From positions 1 to 8,780 of the forward strand of contig JAFPYQ010000221.1 of the NCBI GenBank assembly GCA_017394475.1: a stretch of 8,780 nt of DNA, written 5' to 3'. The notes beneath the pieces were generated by a model. The model made no database searches. It was not told the origin of the DNA and was given only the letters and a program-made list of their open reading frames with translations. Shown here one piece after another: positions 1 to 5,798 of this stretch (positions are counted from its first letter, which is position 1; each line of letters opens with the position of its first letter). Origin of the DNA: Oscillospiraceae bacterium (GTDB lineage: Bacteria; Bacillota; Clostridia; Oscillospirales; Ruminococcaceae). Position numbers and translations under genes: made by a program.

Positions 1-267
1 CTTGAGGATGGAATCAACGAAGATATCCTTGATATCGTAGTTGCCTGCGAGAAGACCTGCTACAAGGCCGTAGAATGACTCAAAGGAATAGATCCTGTTA
101 GCATCGGTCTCTACTATACGAACGGATGTTCCCACATCATAGCGGAGCTTGTCGTTCTTGTCGATGCATACTACATAGCCGCGTGTTGTAGCAGCAGCTT
201 CCTTTATCATGTTGATAAGGATCTTAGTCTTTCCTGAGCCTTTGTTACCTGTGATAATCTTTACCAT
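1..267 (-). CDS. P-loop ATPase, 3' end outside window
   Basis: The first 89 codons of a minus-strand gene that runs off the left edge are visible. The protein starts MVKIITGNKGSGKT, so a Walker A loop (GNKGSGKT, residues 7-14) sits at the very N terminus. A hydrophobic strand ending in Asp (IFVD, about residues 83-86) could be the Walker B strand. The start at 267 is supported by AGGAGG about 9 bases upstream. Such proteins are often annotated as ATP-binding or, loosely, PilT-like; the visible part does not justify a function beyond nucleotide binding. The gene lies 53 bp downstream of pgi with no clear promoter or terminator between, only a small TGCCG/CGGCA hairpin at 297-311, so it is probably co-transcribed with pgi. 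Confidence 0.8.
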   Translation of the reverse strand, partial: MVKIITGNKGSGKTKILINMIKEAAATTRGYVVCIDKNDKLRYDVGTSVRIVETDANRIYSFESFYGLVAGLLAGNYDIKDIFVDSILK

Positions 268-320
268 TATGTATGATCCTCCTGGATTTGAATATTTGCC
301 GGGCTGCGGCATATCTGTCA

Positions 321-1658
321 TCAGTTCGAGAGCCTTGCCTCGAGAGCAGCCTTTTCGCTCTCGTAACCGGGCTTGCCGAGAAGGGCGAACATGTTCTTCT
401 TGTAGCTCTCAACGCCGGGCTGATTGAAGGGATTGATGCCGAGCAGGTAGCCGCTTATCGCGCATGCCTTCTCGAAGAAGAATGTCATATATCCGTAGGT
501 GTACTCGGATGTATCCTCAGCTTCTATTACTATATTGGGGACGCCGCCCTCTGTGTGTGCGAGGATGGTGCCTTCAAGTGCCTTTCTGTTTACGATGGAC
601 ATATTCTGGCCGGAGAGGAAGTTCAGTCCGTCGAGATTAGCCTCATCGGGTTCGATGAACAGGTCGGAAGCGGGCTTCTTTATATCAACGACTGTCTCGA
701 ACATGAGCCTTGTGCCGTCCTGGATATACTGACCCATAGAGTGAAGGTCGGTGGAGAATATGCAGGAATAGGGGAGAAGGCCTCTGTTGTCCTTGCCCTC
801 GCTCTCGCCGAAGAGCTGTTTGTACCACTCGGCGGTCATAGCGAATGAAGGCTCATAGGAAACGAGGAACTCAACAGACTTGCCCTTCCTGTAAAGGATG
901 TTCCTGATAGCTGCATACTTGTAGCAGTCATTGTCTGCGAAATCTGCCTTGAAGTCGCTCCTTGCCTTGGCAGCGCCTTCCATCACCTTATCTATATCTA
1001 CGCCTGCAACAGCCATGGGGAGCAGTCCCACTGCGGTGAGAACGGAGAAACGGCCGCCTACATCATCGGGGATGACGAAGCTCTCATAGCCCTCTTCGTC
1101 TGCAAGGCTCTTGAGTGTTCCTCTTGCCTTGTCGGTGGTGGCATATATGCGGCCCTTAGCGCCGTCCTTGCCGTACTTGTCCTCAAGGAGCTTCTTGAAG
1201 ATTCGGAAAGCGAGCGCAGGCTCGGTAGTAGTACCGGATTTGGATATTCCGTTCACCGAGAAATCGGTGATTTTTGCGATGGAGATTATGTTGTTCAGAT
1301 ATGCGGGGGAAATGCTGTTGCCCACATAATAGATCTTCGGTGTAGTGCATACATCATTGTAAAGAGAAGAGCGCATGAACTCGATGGCAGCTCTTGCTCC
1401 GAGATATTATCCGCCTATGCCGATGACGATGAGTGCCTTTGAATCGGACTGGATCTTCTTTGCAGCAGCCTTGATGCGCGCAAATTCCTCCTTGTCGTAA
1501 TCAACGGGGAGATCTGTCCAGCCTAAAAAGTCATTGCCCTCACCTGTCTTGTCCTCAAGAAGCTTTGCAGCGAGCTCTGTCTGGGGCTTCATTGCCTCGA
1601 GTTCATGGTCTGCCATAAAGCCTTTGAGAAAGGCGGTATTCAGCTTGATTGGTGCCAT
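321..1658 (-). pseudogene. pgi: Glucose-6-phosphate isomerase, interrupted by an in-frame stop
   Basis: Pgi interconverts glucose-6-phosphate and fructose-6-phosphate in the cytoplasm. The frame spans 445 codons, the usual length for short Gram-positive Pgi. It is open throughout except for a TAA at codon 84 (1407-1409), inside [21 protein letters not shown], where the family has a phosphate-binding serine (GGSYLGA). TCA to TAA, one base, would explain it. Everything else is intact: SKSGTTTE at about 139-146, signature 1 with VGGRFS near 201-205, the AHTEGGVP histidine region, and signature 2 [13 protein letters not shown] with its glutamate near 417. The start at 1658 has AAAGGAG 10 bases upstream and a good promoter at 1737-1765. 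Without readthrough the products would be an 83-residue fragment and, if translation restarted at the ATG at 1376, a 351-residue one; no good ribosome binding site precedes that ATG. A sequencing error is as likely as a real mutation. Confidence 0.9.
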
Positions 1659-1680
1659 AATGAAAGACTCCTTTTATTAA

Positions 1681-1715
1681 AAGGTGTTCGGCAGGCAGCA
1701 AAAGATGCCCACCTT
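1681..1715 (-). promoter_or_regulatory. Stem-loop in the pgi leader
   Basis: In the predicted pgi leader, AAGGTG (1715-1710) can pair with CACCTT (1686-1681), with an inner GGCA/TGCC pairing and a 3-base bulge. TTTT-AAT follows directly, then the pgi ribosome binding site. A smaller ATCATC/GATGAT hairpin lies just upstream at about 1716-1730. The arrangement resembles a weak attenuator, but the T-run is short and no ligand-binding fold is recognisable. Confidence 0.3.
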
Positions 1716-1736
1716 ATCATCATAGATGATAAATAT

Positions 1737-1765
1737 ATTTTACTATATTCTGATGGAATTTTCAA
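1737..1765 (-). promoter_or_regulatory. Promoter for pgi
   Basis: On the minus strand TTGAAA (1765-1760) and TAAAAT (1742-1737) are separated by exactly 17 bases, close to the vegetative sigma factor consensus. Transcription would start near 1730 and leave a leader of about 70 bases before the pgi start. No other promoter of similar quality was seen in the cysS-pgi gap. Confidence 0.75.
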
Positions 1766-1862
1766 CCGTTTTTTGAAACTTTTTTCGGGCACGGCTGATA
1801 ATAAAAAATATTTGGTGATATACAATAAAATTCTATTCACAGATTTGTTGAAATCAGCCAAA

Positions 1863-3284
1863 TCACGCTTTTTTCAACTTTGTGCCTTCCCTTGTCTCTT
1901 CTATCACATAGCCCATGGAAGTGATCCTGTCGCGCAGTTCATCGGCAAGGGCGAAGTTCTTCTCCTTGCGGGCAGCCTTGCGCTGTTCCACCAGTTCGAG
2001 CACCTCTGCGGGAATATCATCGGTGCTTTCCGCAGTGTTCAGCAGCGCCTGTGCATGGGGGATGAGATCGAGGGAGAGGACGCTGTCCATCCTTTCGATG
2101 GCTGCCAGCTTTACAGCAGGGGATGCATCGGATTTGAGCGCATCCATCAGGGCTGTTATTGCAAGGGATGTGTTGATATCATTTGCAAGTGCCTCATCAA
2201 AGGATGTGAGGAGCTTTTCCACCTCTGCCTCATCTGCCTTGCCGTCGGACCGGGGGATGAGCTTTGAGATGCGGGCGATGAGCCTGTTGTAGGCGGTTAC
2301 TGCATTGTCCAGGTTCTCATAGGAAAATTCCAGGGATTTCCTGTAATGGGAGCCCAGGCAGAAAAATCTGTATGCAAGGGGATCGTAGCCTTTTTCCTTT
2401 AACAGGGAAACTGTGAGGAACTCTCCCTTTGACTTGCTCATCTTCCCGTTCTTATTGTTGAGATGATGGACATGGAACCAGCAGTTGCACCACTTGTGCC
2501 CCAGATATGCCTCGGACTGTGCTATCTCATTGGTGTGATGGGGGAAGGCGTTGTCAACACCGCCGCAGTGTATATCAAGGTGTTCGCCCAGGAACTTCAT
2601 GCTGATGCATGAGCACTCAATATGCCAGCCGGGGTAACCAAGACCCCAGGGGCTCTCCCATTTGAGCTCCTGATCGTCGAACTTGGATTTGGTGAACCAG
2701 AGGACGAAGTCTGTCTTGTTGCGCTTGTTGGTGTCCTCATCCACATCGTCGCGGACTGCCACAGCCAGGTCTTCTCCGGAAAAATCACCGAATTTATAGT
2801 ATTCATCCAGCTTGGATGTGTCAAAGTATATATTGCCGCCTGCCTCGTATGCAAAGCCTTTTTCTATAAGGGTGGAGATCACCTTTATGAAATCATCTAT
2901 GCAGTCTGTTGCGGGCTTTACCACCTCGGGCTTTTTGATGTTCAGGGCATCGCAGTCCTCAAAGAATGCCTTTGTATAGAAATCGGCTATCTCCATGACT
3001 GTCTTGTGCTCGCGCTTTGCACCCGAAAGCATCTTGTCATCGCCTGTGTCGCCGTCGGAGGAGAGGTGACCCACGTCGGTGATGTTCATTACGCGGTTTA
3101 CCTTCAGCCCTGTATATGCCATGTACTTTTCAAGTATATCCTCGCAGATGTAGGAGCGGAGATTACCGATATGTGCATAATGGTATACTGTCGGTCCACA
3201 AGTGTACATATTAACGGTCCCGGGGGTGTAGGGAACAAAATCTTCCTTTTTGTGGGTGAGCGTATTGTACAACTGCAGCTGCAT
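1863..3284 (-). CDS. cysS: Cysteine--tRNA ligase
   Basis: Class I aminoacyl-tRNA synthetase that charges tRNA-Cys with cysteine in the cytoplasm. Length 473 aa fits the family. Visible motifs: the HIGH-type signature HIGN (38-41), KMSKS (281-285), and the zinc ligands expected from E. coli CysS, namely Cys29 (YTCGPTVY), Cys224 (WHIECS), His249 and Glu253 (FPHHTNE). The C-terminal third is helical as expected for the anticodon-binding part. An ATG at 3290 is also in frame, but GGAGG at 3298-3294 lies only 3 bases from it and 9 bases from the ATG at 3284, so 3284 is preferred. The gene begins about 30 bases after the terminator of the upstream tRNA operon, leaving almost no room for a separate promoter. 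The KMSKS loop continues KGE where LGN is common, which I take as variation. Confidence 0.97.
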   Translation of the reverse strand: MQLQLYNTLTHKKEDFVPYTPGTVNMYTCGPTVYHYAHIGNLRSYICEDILEKYMAYTGLKVNRVMNITDVGHLSSDGDTGDDKMLSGAKREHKTVMEIADFYTKAFFEDCDALNIKKPEVVKPATDCIDDFIKVISTLIEKGFAYEAGGNIYFDTSKLDEYYKFGDFSGEDLAVAVRDDVDEDTNKRNKTDFVLWFTKSKFDDQELKWESPWGLGYPGWHIECSCISMKFLGEHLDIHCGGVDNAFPHHTNEIAQSEAYLGHKWCNCWFHVHHLNNKNGKMSKSKGEFLTVSLLKEKGYDPLAYRFFCLGSHYRKSLEFSYENLDNAVTAYNRLIARISKLIPRSDGKADEAEVEKLLTSFDEALANDINTSLAITALMDALKSDASPAVKLAAIERMDSVLSLDLIPHAQALLNTAESTDDIPAEVLELVEQRKAARKEKNFALADELRDRITSMGYVIEETREGTKLKKA

Positions 3285-3314
3285 AAACATCGTCCTCCTT
3301 GGGTTTTGTCCTGT

Positions 3315-3345
3315 AAAAAAAATATCGAGGCACTCGCCTCGATAT
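3315..3345 (-). terminator. Intrinsic terminator of the tRNA operon
   Basis: On the minus strand ATATCGAGGC (3345-3336), a GAGT loop, and the perfect complement GCCTCGATAT (3331-3322) form a 10-bp stem followed by a run of T (to 3315). This is a textbook Rho-independent terminator right after tRNA-Gly. It is also only about 17 bases upstream of the cysS ribosome binding site, so it could set how much transcription reads into cysS. Confidence 0.93.
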
Positions 3346-3347
3346 AG

Positions 3348-3423
3348 TGGAGCGGATTACGGGGCTCGAACCCGCTACCTCCACCTTGGCAAGGTGGCGC
3401 TCTACCAGATGAGCTAAATCCGC
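3348..3423 (-). tRNA. tRNA-Gly (anticodon GCC)
   Basis: Acceptor GCGGATT pairs with AATCCGC; the D arm (TTAGCTCATCTGG), an anticodon stem ACCTT-GCC-AAGGT and a GGTTCGAGCCC T arm are present. The discriminator is T, as usual for bacterial tRNA-Gly, and CCA is encoded (3350-3348). It is the last gene of the four-tRNA operon, 5 bases after tRNA-Phe, and the terminator stem begins 2 bases beyond its CCA. Confidence 0.97.
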
Positions 3424-3428
3424 ATATT

Positions 3429-3504
3429 TGGTGCTTCCGGACGGAATCGAACCATCGACACGGGGATTTTCAGTCCCCTGCTCTACCGACTGAGCTACAG
3501 AAGC
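3429..3504 (-). tRNA. tRNA-Phe (anticodon GAA)
   Basis: Acceptor GCTTCTG/CGGAAGC (one G-U pair), D arm TAGCTCAGTCGGTAGAGC, anticodon stem GGGGA/TCCCC around loop CTGAAAA, T arm GGTTCGATTCC, discriminator A and an encoded CCA (3431-3429). Third gene of the cluster, separated from tRNA-Asp by 5 bases. Confidence 0.97.
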
Positions 3505-3509
3505 GCATT

Positions 3510-3586
3510 TGGCGACCCGGATGGGACTCGAACCCACGACCTCCGCCGTGACAGGGCGGCGTTCTAACCAGCTGAACTACCGGGCC
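3510..3586 (-). tRNA. tRNA-Asp (anticodon GTC)
   Basis: Acceptor GGCCCGG pairs with CCGGGTC through one G-U pair; D arm TAGTTCAGCTGGTTAGAA, anticodon stem CGCC..GGCG around CTGTCAC, T arm GGGTTCGAGTCCC, discriminator G and an encoded CCA (3512-3510). 77 bases. Second gene of the cluster, 2 bases after tRNA-Val, so processing must cut in a very short spacer. Confidence 0.97.
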
Positions 3587-3588
3587 AT

Positions 3589-3664
3589 TGGTGGAAGTTA
3601 CAGGGCTCGAACCTGTGACCCTCTGCTTGTAAGGCAGATGCTCTCCCAGCTGAGCTAAACTTCC
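3589..3664 (-). tRNA. tRNA-Val (anticodon TAC)
   Basis: Acceptor GGAAGTT/AACTTCC is fully paired; D arm TAGCTCAGCTGGGAGAGC, anticodon stem TCTGC/GCAGA around CTTACAA, T arm CAGGTTCGAGCCCTG, discriminator A and an encoded CCA (3591-3589). First gene of the Val-Asp-Phe-Gly operon; its 5' end lies about 43 bases from the predicted transcription start. Confidence 0.97.
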
Positions 3665-3713
3665 ACAGCCCTTGTGTTGTTGTCGTTTGTCGTGTTCGTC
3701 AACCGACTTAAAT

Positions 3714-3742
3714 ATATTACCACATACAGCACGATTTGTCAA
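3714..3742 (-). promoter_or_regulatory. Promoter of the tRNA operon
   Basis: On the minus strand TTGACA (3742-3737) and TAATAT (3719-3714) are spaced by 17 bases. The -35 box is perfect and the region upstream (3743-3760) is A/T-rich, as expected of strong stable-RNA promoters. The predicted start is near 3707. It is the only evident promoter for the four tRNAs and may also serve cysS by readthrough. Confidence 0.9.
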
Positions 3743-3787
3743 GAACTTTTTTTGAAAATTGAGCGATTTGTGAAATATGCATATCAG

Positions 3788-3813
3788 ATATCGCAAAAAT
3801 TACTTTGCGATAT
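3788..3813. repeat. Perfect 10-bp inverted repeat upstream of the tRNA promoter
   Basis: ATATCGCAAA (3788-3797) and TTTGCGATAT (3804-3813) flank a 6-base spacer. Related half-sites (GCATAT at 3779-3784, ATATGC at 3810-3815) allow an alternative pairing. There is no T-run on either side, so this is not a terminator. It lies about 45 bp upstream of the tRNA operon -35 box and could be a binding site for a dimeric protein or a leftover end of a decayed element. Confidence 0.5.
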
Positions 3814-4057
3814 GCATTATGCACATAAAACGCCTCTTTTTTCTACGGGTCAGTCTTATTCGAGGCACGGTAATTCCGGTAACTTTAGTATGCCGGTATG
3901 CCAACTGATATACACTAAGGGCAAGGGGTGGAACAGACTATGCCTCTTATGAGCTCTGCGAACATCTTGATGATGCGGAGGATAAAAGACAAAAAAGAGT
4001 CCTTGGAGCACAAAAAACAAACGCTAAGCGCAAACAGAACGAAAAGGCAACGCACGC

Positions 4058-4090
4058 TGAGCGTACGGTGAGCGTACAGAGAGCGGACGC
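4058..4090 (+). repeat. Three imperfect 11-bp tandem repeats
   Basis: TGAGCGTACGG (4058-4068), TGAGCGTACAG (4069-4079) and AGAGCGGACGC (4080-4090) stand in tandem. The unit is not a multiple of three, so copy changes would shift the reading frame of the remnant around it. It abuts the hexamer repeat that follows. Confidence 0.55.
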
Positions 4091-4091
4091 T

Positions 4092-4151
4092 ACAAAGACA
4101 AATACAAAGACAAATACAAGTACAAGAACAAGAACAAGTACACTTACACAT
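4092..4151 (+). repeat. Degenerate hexamer repeat, ten units of ACANNN
   Basis: Ten consecutive hexamers begin with ACA: ACAAAG, ACAAAT, ACAAAG, ACAAAT, ACAAGT, ACAAGA, ACAAGA, ACAAGT, ACACTT, ACACAT. In the surrounding open frame they encode Thr-X pairs. The regular period suggests slippage expansion followed by point changes. The opposite strand is open as a Cys-rich frame, which is only the antisense of this repeat. Confidence 0.8.
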
Positions 4152-4158
4152 ATAAGAT

Positions 4159-4217
4159 CAGATTATCTGCCTATTTCTCCTTGCGGAGAAATAGGTTCGT
4201 CGGAAAAAATTTCCGAC
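4159..4217. repeat. Three adjoining perfect palindromes
   Basis: Three perfect inverted repeats follow one another: CAGAT-T-ATCTG (4159-4169), CCTATTTCTCC-TTGC-GGAGAAATAGG (4170-4195, 11-bp stem), and GTCGGAAA-AAA-TTTCCGAC (4199-4217, 8-bp stem). The first two touch and only three bases separate the last two. As RNA they would give a string of hairpins; as DNA they could be protein sites. None has a terminator T-run directly after it, although TTGTTTTTTAG occurs some 35 bases further on. Confidence 0.7.
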
Positions 4218-4262
4218 TCGGCCGCAAATGAGCCCCAAAAAGTCCGGAAAGTTGTTTTTTAG

Positions 4263-4462
4263 ATGTGCCGCTGATATCATGACCGCTATGCTCATTTCCG
4301 TGCTTTTGTAAGAATATCCATGCTCTTATGACCCCATACTTCAGCAGAAGGATAAGATCCGCGCGGGCATTGCCTGACAGGAGATTGAAAGTTACCGGGT
4401 CGCAAATAAAACGGTTCGTATAAAACCTATCGGCGAAAACGGCGGGCTTTGCCCGCAAAGGA
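4263..4462. other. Gap without a recognisable gene, with a GC hairpin
   Basis: No frame with a credible start and ribosome binding site was found on either strand. Two observations: GCGGGC-TTT-GCCCGC (4442-4447 with 4451-4456) is a perfect 6-bp GC hairpin ending only a few bases before the -35 box of the next operon, and the base composition is less A-rich than in the repeat region just before. The hairpin may be the end of an older transcription unit, but no T-run follows directly. Confidence 0.5.
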
Positions 4463-4491
4463 TTGACATCGGGGTTGTTTTTTTGTATAAT
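4463..4491 (+). promoter_or_regulatory. Consensus promoter of the LURP-one operon
   Basis: TTGACA (4463-4468), a 17-base spacer with a run of seven T, and TATAAT (4486-4491) match the vegetative consensus exactly. Transcription from about 4498 gives a leader of roughly 90 bases before the ATG at 4590; it contains a weak CCTGT/ACAGG hairpin. A perfect match suggests strong, constitutive expression unless blocked by a repressor. Confidence 0.92.
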
Positions 4492-4589
4492 GAGTAAGAT
4501 ATATGTGGAAATTCGTCCTTTTCCGTGACCTGTAAGCACCGGAACAGGGCAGTACAATATCATACAAAGTACAAAAGAGAGGGATAGTT

Positions 4590-5408
4590 ATGGAAAACGC
4601 AAGTCTGTTCAATACCCGCGGCTTTACCGACGATACACTGTTTGACGCACTTTCATCCGCAAATGCAGGCCTCGGAACTCCCGAAATGGGTCAGATCGCG
4701 GGCCAAAGGGCTGTAATATACAGGAATGTATCCGATGGCTTCGATGTGTATGCAAGTGTTTACGGATCCGATATCATCACCGGAAAGAGCAACAACAGTC
4801 CGGTCTCAAGTTTCGGAAGTTTCGGATCGCCTGCAGTCACCTCATCAGAGGCAGAGGCTGCCGCGGACAATGCGGTATCGCAACTAACGGAGCTCATAAA
4901 ACAGATCGAGATCGGCAGCCCCACTGCTTCAAGCAGCGGATCCATGTCATACTTCATGGAGCAGAAGCAGCTATCCATGAAGCCGATATACAATGTATAT
5001 GGCCCGGATAAGACCCTTGTATACCATGTGGAGGGCGATGTGCCCCATCTGAACTACTCCATACAGAAAAACGGCACCGAAGTGATGAAACTCAAGAAAA
5101 AATTGCCCGCCATTATGCTCAGCTACTCTGTCATATTGGGTGGCAGTGAGATAGGTCACTTAAAACAGAAGGTGAAGCTCAGCTGCCCGGAGATAGTGGG
5201 AACTCTTAACGGCAGCGAACTGAAGATAGCAGCCGATGCCTTGCTGTATGACTTTGAAGTGACCCTTGGAGGCCGTAAGATAGGAGAGGTCAAGAAGGCC
5301 GCTGTGTTTGATAACTACTCGATCATTATATATGACGAAAGCTGCCGCGATCTGCTCATCACAGCAGCTGTCATGTGCGACCATCTCGTAGACCGTTCAG
5401 GCACATGA
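4590..5408 (+). CDS. LURP-one-related / Tubby C-like protein with N-terminal extension
   Basis: The C-terminal part (about residues 124-268) has the repeating pattern of LURP-one-related proteins, a Tubby C-like beta barrel around a helix: IYNVYGPDKTLVYHVEGD, VMKLKKKLPAIMLSYSV, GEVKKAAVFDNYSIIIYD, then a hydrophobic final helix DLLITAAVMCDHLVD. Bacterial members such as YxjI of B. subtilis have no settled biochemical role; the fold is related to scramblase and Tubby domains. Residues 1-120 are not part of that domain: about 65 residues of mixed sequence, then a Ser/Gly/Ala-rich, probably flexible segment (about 66-120). No signal peptide or membrane segment is apparent. AGAGAGGG lies 6 bases before the ATG. 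First gene of the operon, directly under a consensus promoter. Domain call fairly sure, function unknown. Confidence 0.82.
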   Translation: MENASLFNTRGFTDDTLFDALSSANAGLGTPEMGQIAGQRAVIYRNVSDGFDVYASVYGSDIITGKSNNSPVSSFGSFGSPAVTSSEAEAAADNAVSQLTELIKQIEIGSPTASSSGSMSYFMEQKQLSMKPIYNVYGPDKTLVYHVEGDVPHLNYSIQKNGTEVMKLKKKLPAIMLSYSVILGGSEIGHLKQKVKLSCPEIVGTLNGSELKIAADALLYDFEVTLGGRKIGEVKKAAVFDNYSIIIYDESCRDLLITAAVMCDHLVDRSGT

Positions 5409-5435
5409 TCAGGACCTGCAGACAGGAGTGAGAAC

Positions 5436-5795
5436 ATGACACTATACAGACCCGTAGGCACGGCGGAGCTTGAACTCATAGAACAGAGCGGATACACGGC
5501 ATTTCCGCCGAGACTTCCCGGACAGCCCATATTCTATCCGGTGCTGAACAGGGAATACGCTGTGGAGATAGCATCGGGATGGAATGTAAAGAGCACTCCC
5601 GACCATCGTGGATATGTAACTGAGTTTGAAGTGGATGACGAGTACTGCTCCCGTTTTGAGGTGCAGACCGTGGGAGCCGCCCGTCACAGGGAGTTGTGGG
5701 TGCCTGCAGAGGAGCTTGATGAGTTCAACAGCCATATCATCGGCAGGATAGAGGTCATCCTCTCCTTCGGGGATGAAAAGCAGGATAAAGGGTGA
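5436..5795 (+). CDS. Small protein of the ADP-ribosylation/crystallin J1 label
   Basis: A 119-residue soluble protein without signal peptide. The opening LYRPVGTAELELIEQSGY, the PPRLPGQPIFYPVLN segment, EVDDEYCSRFEVQ and ELWVPAEELDEFN are, from memory, characteristic of a small widespread family commonly labelled ADP-ribosylation/crystallin J1. That label is inherited and no activity is established to my knowledge. The N-terminal YRPVG..EL..I..SG pattern resembles the opening of small ADP-ribosyltransferase-like folds, but no catalytic triad can be assigned. AGGAG (5424-5428) lies 7 bases before the ATG. It follows the LURP-one gene by 27 bases and precedes the VOC gene by 3 bases, so the three are most likely one operon. 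Confidence 0.75.
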   Translation: MTLYRPVGTAELELIEQSGYTAFPPRLPGQPIFYPVLNREYAVEIASGWNVKSTPDHRGYVTEFEVDDEYCSRFEVQTVGAARHRELWVPAEELDEFNSHIIGRIEVILSFGDEKQDKG

Positions 5796-5798
5796 GGA

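Larger units (their letters stand above)
3909..4262 (+). pseudogene. Probable decayed coding remnant with Thr-X repeat
   Basis: A frame of 117 codons is open from 3909 to a TAG at 4260 but contains no ATG; the only start-like codon in a reasonable place is a GTG at 4068, with no good ribosome binding site. The reading runs ...YELCEHLDDAEDKRQKR... then a Lys/Arg/Asn-rich stretch, then alternating threonines (TKTNTKTNTSTRTRTSTLTH), then a polar tail. By memory, a charged helix, a KKGG- or NAKRN-like stretch and a low-complexity dipeptide run are typical of phage-type replication or DUF6291-like proteins in Clostridia; this match is an inference, not a search result. The 5' half would be missing. 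It could instead be non-coding DNA open by chance because it is A-rich. Confidence 0.35.

Noticed and set aside
1407..1409. Recoded stop (selenocysteine or pyrrolysine) in pgi
   Set aside because: The codon is TAA, not TGA or TAG, and the family residue is serine; UAA recoding has no basis here.
1605..2267. 220-codon plus-strand frame antisense to cysS and pgi
   Set aside because: It lies opposite well-identified genes and has no domain pattern; Cys-rich composition comes from the antisense of Ala/Ser codons.
3285..3345. T-box riboswitch upstream of cysS
   Set aside because: No T-box sequence or specifier stem; the structure is a simple terminator immediately downstream of tRNA-Gly.
2622..3347. 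241-codon plus-strand frame antisense to cysS
   Set aside because: Shadow of cysS; no ribosome binding site and it runs into the tRNA terminator.
3674..3952. 92-codon plus-strand frame starting at the tRNA promoter
   Set aside because: It reads through the tRNA operon promoter and the palindrome, lacks a ribosome binding site and has no recognisable pattern.
3915..4151. Cys-rich minus-strand frame resembling a small cysteine-rich peptide
   Set aside because: The alternating cysteines are merely the antisense of the ACANNN hexamer repeat; no ribosome binding site is present.
4058..4151. CRISPR array
   Set aside because: The repeat units are 6 and 11 bp in tandem without spacers and no cas genes are near.
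4171..4563. 130-codon minus-strand frame across the gap and the promoter
   Set aside because: No ribosome binding site or recognisable motif, and it crosses the hairpins and the consensus promoter on the other strand.
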